Made by a program: the position numbers and the translations under genes. From Adiantum capillus-veneris (lineage: Eukaryota; Streptophyta; Polypodiopsida; Polypodiales; Pteridaceae): DNA of 64,000 nt. The stretch is from NCBI GenBank assembly GCA_014529385.2, contig CM043963.1:68535912-68599911 (forward strand). The letters are read 5' to 3'. The notes beneath the pieces were generated by a model, which had not been told where the DNA came from, did not search any database, and was given only the letters and a program-made list of their open reading frames with translations. Below, piece by piece: positions 22,054 to 31,834 of this stretch (its first letter is position 1; each line of letters begins with the position of its first letter).

Positions 22054-22567
22054 ACTCCAAAAAAACAAAGATGCACGACCCCGATTGACTGCGGAATAAC
22101 AAGTCGATTATCTCAAAGAGGGGAAGTGTTTTGGTTGCGGGGAACAAGGGCACATCTCCGCAAAGTGCCCTAAAAAGGCACGACGAGGAGAAACTGAAGA
22201 AAGGCCTGAGAGTTCAAGAGCAGTGGAGAAGCGTGGCAGCAAAGGCAAGATGAGAGCAGGACTGGTACCGGATTGCATGGGAATCGACCCAAGCCAGATG
22301 AATGAAAGTACCGAACTTTGCCGTGCATGGGGCAAAGTAAAAGATCAGGAAGCCCTCATTTTCTTTGATGGAGGAGCCAAGGCCAACTTCATTTCACCTG
22401 AATTGGCGGCTCGACTCCAGATTACGCCCGACAGGATGGGGCCACCGGCGGAGGCACTTCTAGCGGCGCTCATACGGGACGTAGCCATTACACCTGTCAC
22501 TGACAAACTTCGTTTGCATTGTCAAGGGTATTTAGGGCACGAGGAGAAGGGTGTGACGTCCTCCTAG
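22054..22567 (+). pseudogene. Element A nucleocapsid knuckle and protease
   Basis: Sequence resumes after the B duplication with an intact CCHC knuckle, CFGCGEQGHISAKC (about 22132-22173), then the open frame 22223-22564: GLVPDCMGIDPSQMNESTEL, the protease site FFDGGAKANFISPELAAR, and RDVAITPVTDKLRLHCQGYL. DGGA stands where aspartic proteases carry DTG or DSG; element B has the same residues. The frame then shifts at GHEEKGVTSS, ahead of the DVLLGIPWY motif in the next frame. Confidence 0.82.
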
Positions 22568-23217
22568 GAATCCCTTGGTATCACAAAAAAAACGCCGTGG
22601 TCGACTATCACGCCAAGAAAGCAACTTTGATAAATGAAAAGGGCAAGAAAATTGTTCTCGATGTAAATTGAAGGGAGAGTTTGTCCCTATTATATCGACT
22701 TCGGCCATTTCAAAATTAATGAAGTCCATTCTTTTTGTTCACTCGATTTATTTTAAAGGATTGAATGATGAACATCGAACGAACATGTTTGAATTGGACA
22801 AAGAACAACAAGTATTTATGCACACACATGCTGACTGCTTCTCAGAAGACCTACCAAGCAAGTTATCTCCATCTCGTCCTGAGGACCACATTATTGATCT
22901 GATCACTAGAACCACACCACCGAACCGGCCACCCTACCGTGTTAGCCGAGCCCAGAATGAAGAAATTATGAACCAAGTGAAAGACCTTGAAAAAGGTCTC
23001 GTTCAGCCTAGTACTTCACCTATTGTTCTCCGGTTCTCCCAGTACTAAAGAAAGACGGATCTTGGAGAATGTGCATTGACTATAGAGCTCTCAATAAAAT
23101 CACCATCAAGAACAGATTCCTGATTCCAAGGATCAATGATATTCTTGATAGACTTCAGGGATCCTCTTGTTTCAGCAAGATTGATTTGAAAAGCGGATAT
23201 CAACAGATCAGAATCAT
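22568..23217 (+). pseudogene. Element A reverse transcriptase, N-terminal part
   Basis: The frame 22668-23048 continues through the PR-RT linker (EDHIIDLITRTTPPNRPPYR) to [10 protein letters not shown], then shifts, and 23069-23217 carries [20 protein letters not shown] and [15 protein letters not shown]. At 23217 element E's LTR interrupts the RT; translation of A resumes with TPGDVYKTAFQ at 26374. Confidence 0.82.
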
Positions 23218-23909
23218 TGTCACAAGACGGGCACCACGTGCCAATAAAAAAGAACAGACTGAACAAACTTTTAGCACTTCAATAACAACTAAACTGAAAG
23301 AGAGAGAGACTGACACGCGACACGGAGTGGCGGAATTCCACCCCAGAGAGTATTGGCCCCGAACCTTGGCGCCCTTTTGGGTATTTCTTTATATTGCATC
23401 AACACAGTACAAGCCGGTACTCCAGACTCTGCACCTTCTCCAAGAAGCATGCCAGAGAATGAGCCCTAGCCTCATATTTAAAGGCCCTTGGCCTAACAAG
23501 TAGTTTACATGAAAAGCTTCTGGTCCAAAAGCAAAGCCAAAAAGTTGCCAACGTAAATCACGGAAATCCGTACAGCTTGCCATGTCATCATGCTAGCGCA
23601 ATTTTCAAAAATCTGCCACGTTGTTGAAATTTTAGGGTTAGGGTTTTCAAAATTAGGGTTTGCAGGTTTTAGGGTTAGGGTTTCAAAAATTAGGGTTTGC
23701 AGGTTTTAGGGTTAGGGTTTCCAGAATTAGGGTTTCAGCAGTTAGGGTTTTCGGCAAAAATTAGGGTTAGGGTTTTCTGCTGGGGCAACCACGTCATCAC
23801 TTTGTGACACTTCTTCTCTTACTTGTTCTTCTTAGGGTTTAGGCCCCTCGGCCACATCTGTAAGTTGGCTCCGTTCTTCAGTAGGTCGACACGTCAACAG
23901 TTTGTTACA
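23218..23909 (-). repeat. Element E 3' LTR
   Basis: Plus strand starts TGTCACAAGACGGGCACC and ends CAGTTTGTTACA. It contains a dense block of TTTAGGG/TTAGGG telomere-like motifs at 23630-23785. Confidence 0.9.
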
Positions 23910-23926
23910 TCTCCCCTTCTTGAAAG
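23910..23926 (-). promoter_or_regulatory. Element E polypurine tract
   Basis: Read on the minus strand it is TTCAAGAAGGGGAGA directly before the LTR start TGTAACAAACTG. Confidence 0.75.
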
Positions 23927-24004
23927 AGAGTAATCGTCCTCGATTACAGCATATCTGCAAAACAACTCAAGTTAGCTCAAAAATTTCCGAGGGTCATTCC
24001 GAGG

Positions 24005-24160
24005 GACAATCAATTTGCTCTTTTTATTAAGGAGTTAGCCTCTCCTTTCTGCTCTTTTGATCAAGGAGTTAGCTTCTCCTTTCAGCTGTTTTGATCAAGG
24101 CGTTAGCTTCTCCTTTCTGCTCTTTTGATCAAGGAGCTAGCTTCTCCTTTCGTCTAGATC
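24005..24160. repeat. Tandem repeat, about 36-bp unit, four copies
   Basis: Four near-identical units of the type TTGATCAAGGAGTTAGCTTC followed by TCCTTTCTGCTCTT lie head to tail between the polypurine tract and the second repeat block of element E. Confidence 0.85.
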
Positions 24161-24359
24161 GGAACTCTTGATATTCCGGCGTAGTAAAATTAGTCATCAC
24201 ACCCAAACCATATTGATCTTCCACGGGTGTCTTGATGCATTAAAATTACATACCCAGGCAATCTCATCCAATTAGGAATATTCAGTAGTTGGCACATCAC
24301 AATGCAACACAAATGCTTACATATGCATGTTACAAGACATAGAAACATAAAGCCGCCGA

Positions 24360-24715
24360 TGAACACTCCCCCCGCAAATAACCATACAGGTCCGGGCCAT
24401 GAGTTGTTCAACGACTCCCTATCACTCCTCCCGCAAATAACCTAAAAAGGTCCAGGCCATGAGATATAGAGGCCTTTTACAACCAAACGCCCCCCAGACC
24501 GCAGCCTGCGTCGTTTGGAGGTGTTGAGAGTAACTACTGCTCAGACTTCTTAATACTCCTCCCGCATAACCATCCAGGTCCGGGCCATGAGTAACAACAA
24601 CAATACTCCCCCCGTAAAATAACCACAAGGGTCCGGGCCATGAGTAAAAACATCACTTTTCAATCATTCAATACTCCCCCCGCAAATAACCACAAGGGTC
24701 CGGGCCATGAGTATG
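24360..24715. repeat. Five dispersed copies of a 43-bp GC-rich repeat
   Basis: Units starting near 24363, 24421, 24549, 24603 and 24670 share ACTCCCCCCGCAAATAACC, then a GGTCCGGGCCATGAG core. Spacers vary from 10 to over 80 bases. GGTCCGGGCC is partly palindromic. Not a CRISPR array: spacers are unequal and the context is a plant retroelement. Confidence 0.85.
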
Positions 24716-24729
24716 AACAAGCATTCTCA

Positions 24730-25157
24730 AACATAATTTCTCACTACTCTCGGGAGTAAAATCACCAATCATTGAAACCAGTATCAAACAAGAGTCAAAC
24801 AATTCAAATCGGCACCAAAACAGGTTCAAAACAGATACCATCCATTTCAAACAAATTCCAAACACGATCACCAAACAAGATCAAACAGAACTCAAACTTA
24901 AAAAGCAATCTCGACATCAGCCGCGCTCAAAAAGTCGACTGACTTTCCATCTTGAAACCTACACCAAAAATTAGGGTTAGGTTCCTTCCATGAGGTCGTA
25001 GCCGAGCACAGCATGGTCCATCAGCTCTTGGACAGACAGTGTTTCTTTGGCGGCGATGGTAGTCCCAAGAGATAGCAATCACACCGAACCTCCAAGGTTA
25101 TCTGATTGTGAAGAGACATCTACTGGGAGATGTCGAGAAACTTCAAGTTATAATCTC
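24730..25157. other. Element E internal region, no gene seen
   Basis: A-rich and CAAAC-rich sequence with no open frame or family match, between the GC-rich repeats and the gag remnant. Confidence 0.5.
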
Positions 25158-25433
25158 CTAGGGTTTCATGGCAAGCATTTCAGGATACCCCACTCTACCA
25201 GAAATTGCACTCCGAAGGAAGATGTCAGAAACCATATAACTTCGGGCAAAAATTTTCTTGAAAGCTTGCCAAGTACTTGGAGTATGCTGCCTGGTAGCCG
25301 TAGACATCAACATTTGTATGGCACTGCCTTTGAGAAAAACAGCAGCTCGAAACAAATCTTGGATCCTTCTCCTGCAAGTGATCTTTAATGGCTTATGCCC
25401 TGTAAGACATGAGCGGTGAAGATGGGAGCGCAC
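25158..25433 (-). pseudogene. Element E gag remnant
   Basis: The minus-strand open frame of 91 codons contains AAVFLKGSAIQMLMSTATRQ and TPSTWQAFKKIFARSYM. The pattern (hydrophobic helix, then T.W..FK..F) is that of the retrotransposon gag domain seen in A, B, C and F. The frame is short and the second half of the domain is lost, so it is a relic. Confidence 0.55.
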
Positions 25434-25654
25434 CCGATGCGCGATGAAGTAAGGGTGGGAGTGGCTGATAAGTCCAAGTTGGAGGGCAAAGATACCTCAA
25501 ATAAAATTCCAAAAGCTCTGTCTGCTCTTTTGTAGGACCGGTATGCTTTCAGAAAAGCACACGTTGGAGGGCGAAGATACCTCAAATAAAATTCCAAAAG
25601 CTCTGTCTGTTCTTTTGTAGGACCGGTATGCTTTCAGAAAAGCACACGCCTGAT
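25434..25654 (-). other. Element E leader with a 90-bp near-perfect duplication
   Basis: The block around GGAGGGCAAAGATACCTCAA is repeated at 25482-25556 and 25564-25640, both reaching GGACCGGTATGCTTTCAG. The leader next to the primer site resembles that of element H (39776-39955), so E and H belong to one group. Confidence 0.7.
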
Positions 25655-25666
25655 GCTCTGATACCA
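25655..25666 (-). promoter_or_regulatory. Element E primer binding site
   Basis: Minus strand TGGTATCAGAGC, one base after the 5' LTR. Confidence 0.9.
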
Positions 25667-25667
25667 C

Positions 25668-26373
25668 TGTCACAAGACGGCACCACGTGCCAATAAAAAA
25701 GAACAGACTGAACAAACTTTTAGCACTTCAATAACAATTGAACTGAAAGAGAGAGAGACTGACACGCGACACGGAGTGGCGGAATTCCACCCCAGAGAGT
25801 ATTGGCCCTAAACCTTGGCGCCCCTTTCGGTATTTCTTTATATTGCATCAACACAGTACAAGTCGGTACTCCAAACTCTGCACCTTCTCCACGAAGCATG
25901 CCAGAGAATGGACCCTAGCCTCATATTTAAAGGCCCTTGGCCTAAAAAGCAGTTTACGTGAAAAGCTTTCAAACTCAAAAGCTTCTGGTCCAAAAGCAAA
26001 GCCAAAAAGCTGTCAGCGTAAATCACGGAAATCCATACAGCCTGCTACGTCGTGGCAGCGCAATTTTCGAAAATCTGCCATGTTGTTGCAATTTTAGGGT
26101 TAGGGTTTCCAGAATTAGGGTTTGCAGGTTTTAGGGTTAGGGTTTTAAAAATTAGGGTTTGCAGGTTTTAGGGTTAGGGTTTCCAGAATTACGGTTTCAA
26201 CAGTTAGGGTTTTTGGCAAAAATTAGGGTTAGGGTTCTCTGCTCTCGGGCAACCACGTCATCACTTTGTGACACTTCTTCTGTTACTTGTTCTTCTTAGG
26301 GTTTAGGGCCCCCAGCCACATCTATAAGTTGGCTCCGTTCTACAGTAGGTCGACACGTCAACAGTTTGTTACG
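25668..26373 (-). repeat. Element E 5' LTR
   Basis: Matches 23218-23909 over its length, with the telomere-like TTTAGGG block at 26092-26240. It ends TTGTTACG where the other copy ends TTGTTACA. Confidence 0.9.
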
Positions 26374-26760
26374 ATCACTCCTGGAGATGTCTACAAGACA
26401 GCCTTTCAAAGAAGCTTTGGTTTATACGAATTTTTCGTGATGCCTTTTGGACTTACCAATGCTCCAACAACTTTCAACCGCATGATGGATAGAATTTTTC
26501 GAGAGCATCGATCTTTTGTGGGCACTTTCTTTGATGATATTACAGTTTTCTCCAAGAATGAGGCAAAGCACCAACACCATCTGCTTACAGGTCTTTCAGG
26601 CATTGCACGATAATAGTTTGGTTATTAATGTCAGAAAGAGCGAGTTTTTGTTGCCGGAGATACATTTCTTGGGACACATGGTCTCAAAAGAGCGAGTTTT
26701 TGTTGCCGGAGATACATTCTTGGGATGCATGGTCTCAGCAGTAGGAGTATAGATGGACCT
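26374..26760 (+). pseudogene. Element A reverse transcriptase, palm region
   Basis: Frame runs through TPGDVYKTAFQRSFGLYEFF, VMPFGLTNAPTTFNRMMDR and FFDDITVFSKNEAKH, the FFDD active box. A frameshift occurs near 26590. At 26634-26745 a segment of about 55 bases encoding SEFLLPEIHFLGHMV is duplicated in tandem. Confidence 0.82.
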
Positions 26761-27321
26761 GACCAAAATTGAGACTATCCGTGATTGGCCTGCTTGAAGG
26801 AATGTTCATGGAGTTCGAAGCTTTTTGGGCTACCGGCGGTTCATTCGCAAGTTTGCAAGAATAGCTTCGCCTTTGCACTTATTGACCAGAAAGGAGTCCC
26901 TTTCTCGTGGGGACCGACAGAGGTGACTGCTTTTCAGACACTTACAGGAAAATTGACTACTGGACCAGTATTGGCTTTGTCTTACTTGCAAGATCCATTC
27001 GAAGTTTATCGTGATGCTTGTGGTCGTAGTCTGGGAGTGGTCTTGATGCAAAAAGGCCATGTGATTGCTTATGTAAGCAGAATGTTTTCAAGGCCAGAAT
27101 TGGTAGCACAGATGTATGAGAAAGAGCTATTGACAGTGATCCATGCTCTTACATAATGGCGACATTATCTACTCGGAGCCGATTTCGCGGCCTTTACTGA
27201 TCATCAAAGTCTACGCTACTTCTTGTCACAAAAGCAGCTTTCGGAGAAGTAGTTGTGGTGGGCTAACATCTTGTCACAGTTTCAAGTCTAGATTGTCCAT
27301 ATTCAGGGACAGAAAAATTTA
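26761..27321 (+). pseudogene. Element A RNase H
   Basis: The open frame 26785-27154 has DQKGVPFSWGPTEVTAFQTL, RDACGRSLGVVLMQKGHVIA and YEKELLTVIHALT; the next stretch, after a stop, has FTDHQSLRYFLSQKQL. All three acidic motifs can be seen, but stops at 27154, 27250 and 27289 break the frame. Confidence 0.8.
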
Positions 27322-28335
27322 GTGGCAGATGCATTGTCTTGGAAGTCCTTTGTCTTGGCTATTTCCGCAATCCATCATAGAAGCTTCAAGGATATGGTTG
27401 ACCAGTACGCCACCGACTTTACCAATGTTTTTACTCAGATACAGAATGGGGAGATAGTGCCAGGATATTCCATACAGGATGGCTACTTGATAAAGAAAAC
27501 AATGTTGTGTGTTACACAGCCTTTGAGGGAAAAGGTCTTCATAGAGTGCCACAGTCCACCATTTACGGGTCACCGCGGCATCGACACCACCTTGAAGGGG
27601 TTGGAGCATTATTTCTTTTGGCCGAGACTCAAGAAGGATATGGACGACTTTGTTCGCAGTTGTTTAGTATGCCAAAAGGTCATGTTTGACAAGCATAAGG
27701 CACAAGGACTACTACAACCTTTATCCATTCCCACCTGCCCCTAGGAAAGTATTGCTATGGATTTCATTTTTGATCTCCCGAAGACACAGAGTGGGCACGA
27801 TGGCATTTGGGCTGTCATTAACAGATTTTAACAAGCAAGCTCACTTCATTCGAGCAAAGAAAACAGTCAAACCAGACCATTTAGCGAGATTGTTCATTGC
27901 ACAGATATTTCGGTTACATGGCATGCCTGAGACGATCGTCTCCGACAGAGATCCCTAATTCACGAGTTTGTTTTAGAGGGCTATTTGGGAGAACATTGGC
28001 ACGCGGTTGCAGTTCTCATGATTATTCCCACCGCAGACAGATGGCCAATCTGAGATCGCAAATTCAGTTGTGGATTTATTGAAGTCTTACATCTCTAATC
28101 AGAAGATGCAATGGGAGTTTTTTTTTTACTTTGGTGGAATTTGCCTACAATAACACAGTTCACTCGTCGATGGGGAAGGTGCCATTTGAGATAATTGAAC
28201 TTTGAAGGTGCTCAGAAGGTTTTTGAAGTCGATCAGTACACAAGGGACTGAGATATTACTTTTGCCAAGGTCCGTGAGGCTCTAGAGAAGTCTCAAGTAC
28301 GACACAAGAAGGCAACAGATCGACATTGACGAGAC
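27322..28335 (+). pseudogene. Element A integrase
   Basis: The frame 27322-27741 carries the H2C2 finger (ECHSPPFTGHRGIDTT, CLVCQK) after the linker SFKDMVDQYATDF. The core (27686-27958) has AMDFIFDL-type sequence, HGMPETIVSDRDP followed by a stop at 27957, then WENIGTRLQF. The C-terminal part (28130-28335) is frameshifted and contains a poly-T run near 28122-28131. Both Asp residues of the core can be seen. Confidence 0.8.
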
Positions 28336-28800
28336 TTGAAACTAAAGGAAGAGGATTGGGTGTTCTTACGTTTTGAGAAGGCACGCCTAAGGAAACGAAA
28401 GAAAAAGGAGCAGCTTTTTCTAAAGCTTAGCATGAGGTATTATGGCCCTTTCAAGATTAAAGAAAAGATAAATGAAGTCTCCTTTCGACTGAAGCTACCA
28501 GATACTTGGGAGATTCACAACACATTCCATGTGAGTCTCTTGAAACCTTTTAAAGGTGAGGTGCCAGTTGATGGGGAGTCTGATGAGCAACCCGAAGTAG
28601 AAGAGAGCGAGGAGATACTCATTCCTGAACAAATTTTGGTACACAAGGAAAGAAAGTGAAAGGTAAAGTGATTCAACGGTTCTTAGTTAAATTCAAGAAC
28701 TATCCTGCATTGGATGCGAAGTGGAGACCTCGCAGATACTCCTCAGATTTTGGAACTTTACCTTCAAGCATTCGGTTTAGCTGCATCTACTTCGAGAGAT
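28336..28800 (+). pseudogene. Element A integrase tail and chromodomain
   Basis: The open frame 28336-28656 holds [60 protein letters not shown] and [16 protein letters not shown], then, after a stop and frameshift, FLVKFKNYPALDAKW. A short deletion removes part of the EEEDLADT segment present in B. This is a chromodomain-type tail as in B. Confidence 0.8.
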
Positions 28801-29150
28801 CCTGCAAATCAGCAAGGTCGAATCTCATGCAGAAGGATTGCACAAGAGGGGAGTTACTCCCGCTCCCTTGTCACGGATTATTTGGATTGAATAGAGTCAC
28901 TGATATCCCTTTGGGTTTCAAGGATACTGTTGGGCTGATAGTATTCTGTTGTATGACTGTATGAAATGGAATTCCCGAAATTGAACATGAATGATTTATA
29001 CTCTCTCATGTGACTTGTTTGAGTGCAGGAATTGAAAGACGAAATGACTGCAGCATTTCGGTCTTATAAATCTTTAATTGTGAAGTATTTTAAGTGAATC
29101 TCTATTGTGTTGCGACAGAATCTAGACTTGGGGTATCCAAGTTTGTTACA
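28801..29150 (+). other. Element A 3' untranslated region and 3' LTR stub
   Basis: Sequence parallels B's 3' region (CCCTTTGGGTTTCAAGGATA). It then jumps to the last 60 or so bases of a family LTR (GACTTGGGGTATCCAAGTTT then GTTACA at 29150). The polypurine tract and most of the LTR are deleted. Confidence 0.75.
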
Positions 29151-29419
29151 AATGAACCTACTAATATCATGTAGTCAATCATCACTTCTAAAGGGGTTGA
29201 TAGCAATTAGCTTTAGAAATAGCCAATAAAGCAACATACCTCTGACTTCTAAACAATTGACCTCAGTTGTAGTGCTTCAACACCAGGCTTCAATAGAATT
29301 GACCAAGAGATAAGACTCGGTCTCCAAATCTTGCTCAATTATCTACCGAGCATTTGGAAGAAAGTAATTTTTGAACTTCACTAGATTCTTTTTGGTGATC
29401 TTACTTGAGTTAGAGCTAT
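29151..29419. other. Unassigned spacer, no gene seen
   Basis: About 270 bases of AT-rich sequence between the end of A and the 5' LTR of F. No open frame or repeat was recognised. Confidence 0.5.
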
Positions 29420-30431
29420 TGTTGCAAAATTAGGGTTTCTTTCGTAACCCTCTTTGCATCTGCAAAGTAAAAATACAAGTGCAAGAGCACAAAGGAAGAT
29501 GGCTCCAGACCTTGTTAGACTAACGTGTCTCAAGGAGAACATGCATTGCATATTATGCGTATTTATGTTTGTGTTTGCATCCGGGGATGCCTGGACATAC
29601 TAAATTGTATGTTGTTTGCAGGATGAGACTAACACTTGTGTTCAGAGGTCTCAAGAAAGAAGGCCAATGATGTCTCTACCTATATCAGAATCCAATGATT
29701 GATGGAGATTTGGAATCCTCATGCAAAGAGCTTTCACCTGATACCCCATATGTGGGATAGTTACCCGAGCTACTGTAAAACAAATACGTAATTTCCCAGT
29801 TAAAAAGTAACTTTGACTTTTTAAGCAAGAAAAGCAGAACTATCAACAAAGCAACTGAAGACCAATAAAGCAACTACTGTGCAGCTTCTATAAAAGGGAC
29901 CAGAGATCAATTGCATGAGTTCTACCTGCAAGCAGAGATTGCGAAAATACACAGAGAGCAACAGAGAGATTGCGCAACCATATTAGATACAGAGACAAGA
30001 GAAAATTTCGATCCTCTTTCTAGAGAGTACAGAGCAGAGTTCCTGAGTGTTGGAGTGACAAAGAGATAGAGATTAAGACATTGTGAAGGATTCTTAGCAG
30101 ATTGAAGACTTACTGGAGATTCAGAGATATAGAGCGAATTGTCGGACTGTTGTACAGGAGAGAGACAGAAAGATTACAGATCGTTGATGTTCTCTGTTTG
30201 GAGAATCGATCCGAGATACAGGAGTAGACGAGAAGGGTTGATACCCTGTCTGCGTTTGTGTGCTTGTATAGAACCCCCTGAATAAAGATACTTTGAAAAG
30301 GGGGTATTGGCCCATCTATCAGTCCGAGTGCTGTGTCGACCCGATTTCTCTTACCCTATCTCTCTTTATTTTCAGTACACTTTTCAGTTGTGGTGTGTAA
30401 ATAAAGACAGTTTCACTCCAAGTTTGTGACA
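29420..30431 (+). repeat. Element F 5' LTR
   Basis: Starts TGTTGCAAAATTAGGG and ends AGTTTGTGACA. A TATAAAAGG box at 29889 suggests that transcription starts around 29920. At about 1,012 bp it is the longest LTR in this window. Confidence 0.85.
29889..29897 (+). promoter_or_regulatory. TATA box in element F LTR
   Basis: TATAAAAGG, a close fit to the plant TATA consensus, in the middle of the 5' LTR. Confidence 0.6.
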
Positions 30432-30432
30432 G

Positions 30433-30444
30433 TGGTATCAGAGC
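30433..30444 (+). promoter_or_regulatory. Element F primer binding site
   Basis: TGGTATCAGAGC one base after the LTR, the initiator-Met tRNA type. Confidence 0.9.
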
Positions 30445-30489
30445 AGAGTCGTTTGCTTTTCTATCAAGCAAACCGGTCCAATCGCATCA

Positions 30490-31834
30490 ATGGAGTCATC
30501 ACAAGCAACTGATGTTCCACCAGTTGAAGTTCCAGAGATCGTACAACAAGTGCGCAAAGGGATACAAATACAACTGCACATGATAAAATTTGTCACTGAT
30601 TTATTGCATGAAGTGCAAACTGGTTTTGCTACACCCAGATTCCCAGATTGGCCTCTCTGGTTCAGCCGGATGCCTTACAGCAATTAGTGGAAGCTATTAC
30701 TCAAAATTTTCCTCCTTTATCTGGGAATGCCTTGGCTTCAGCACCTCCACCCGTTTCTGTCACCCCTCCCATTCTTTCATCTGTCTCTACCATTCCACCA
30801 ACTATCACGGTGCCTCCCATTTTTTCTTTACCACCTTCCATCCTCTCCGTTTCTTACCCTAAAAGTTCCTCAACCTGCTTCTAAATCAGCCCCAGTACTT
30901 TTAGGCGGCATTTTTTGCACTATGGCTATTGATTCCCCCACTCAATCTCCTTCTCCTCCTGTTACTGTTCCACCCCCTCCTTTTATACCATCTACTTCTA
31001 GACCTTACCCAAGTTTTATCCTTATCCTCCTCCTTATCCCTTTACTCCCAAAACCTTTAAAGATGGAGGTTCTACAGTCAAGTTTGACACTTTTCGTGGT
31101 ATTAAGGATCGCTCAAAGGCATTTCAATTCCTTCAACAGTTTGATGATGTTTATTCTTGAGGATTTTATACCGAAGAATCAAAGATCAGTCGTGCTGCTT
31201 CTCTTCTTAAAGAGAATGCACTTCAGTGGTGGAGTTCTCTGGCCACCAAGCCTCAATGCTCCAAGAACATGGCACCAATTCAAGGCAATTTTCTCTTATA
31301 CTTATCTCACTCCGACATTCGAATTGGATGTTCGTACAGCTTGGAATCAACTTCATATGTTACCCACAGAAAGTTTGGAAGATTACAATCAAAAATTTTG
31401 GGACATATTTACTCGTCTGTTTATATAAGGATTGTACGCTCTCTGATCAGTGTGAGAAGTATAGATGTGGTAACTGGTTTACCATCACCTCTTTGGGAAT
31501 ATTGTCTTCCTGTTTAGGTTAATTCCATTCAGGAACTCATGGAACATGCTACATTGGGCTACAAGATTATGGACACTAAGCTGAAATTTTCAGTTTCAAC
31601 CCATGCTCCTAAAGCAGTGTCCACTTCCACTACTATTGTACCTTCTTCTGGCGCCTCCACACCTCGACACTCTTTTCAGCAGATGAGCAATGCCTTCAAC
31701 CTGACTCTCTCCCAGAAAGACCAATTACGGAAGAATGGACAATGTTATAGATGTTTTGCTACAGGACATAATTTCTTCAATGTCCTCTACTTAGCGATGC
31801 CAAAACCCTTCCACCCTCTTCCCTTCCTCCTCTT
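30490..31834 (+). pseudogene. Element F gag, degenerate
   Basis: ATG 30490 opens MESSQATDVPPVEVPEIVQQ, followed after frameshifts by a Pro/Ser/Thr-rich linker (30700-31040) and a capsid-like gag domain (about 31070-31430: FDTFRGIKDRSKAFQFLQQF, ENALQWWSSL, then NWM-type and ESLEDYNQKFW motifs spread over three frames). A nucleocapsid knuckle CYRCFATGHNFFNV near 31745 has lost its last Cys. It is a different gag lineage from A, B and C. Confidence 0.75.

Larger units (their letters stand above)
23218..26373 (-). mobile_element. Element E: small non-autonomous LTR element, minus strand
   Basis: Two direct LTRs (23218-23909 and 25668-26373) flank only 1.76 kb. Primer binding site at 25655-25666 and polypurine tract at 23910-23926 show minus orientation. 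The flanks atcat and atcac are a 5-bp duplication inside A's RT codons. No protease, RT or integrase is present; only a gag remnant (25433-25158) and two blocks of tandem repeats. It fits a deletion derivative that depends on proteins of relatives such as C (shared LTR end TTTGTGACA and leader). Confidence 0.88.
5657..29150 (+). mobile_element. Element A: 5'-truncated Ty3/gypsy chromovirus hosting three later insertions
   Basis: Element A is the oldest layer of the stack. Its coding sequence appears in three pieces: gag at 5657-6255, knuckle-protease-RT start at 22054-23217, and RT-RNase H-integrase-chromodomain at 26374-28800. The gaps are explained by element B (flanked by actac and actcc) and element E (flanked by atcat and atcac). 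The 5' LTR is absent: gag starts abruptly in mid-domain. At the 3' end only about 60 bases of LTR remain (29091-29150, ending TTGTTACA). All parts carry stops and frameshifts, so it is not functional. Order gag-PR-RT-RH-IN-chromodomain defines Ty3/gypsy. Confidence 0.85.

Noticed and set aside
23630-23785. Interstitial telomere repeat from chromosome fusion
   Set aside because: The block is duplicated in both LTRs of element E, so it is part of the LTR and not a telomere relic.
24360-24715. Regularly repeated units resembling a CRISPR array
   Set aside because: Spacers are unequal, repeats are imperfect, and the block is inside a plant retroelement with no cas genes.
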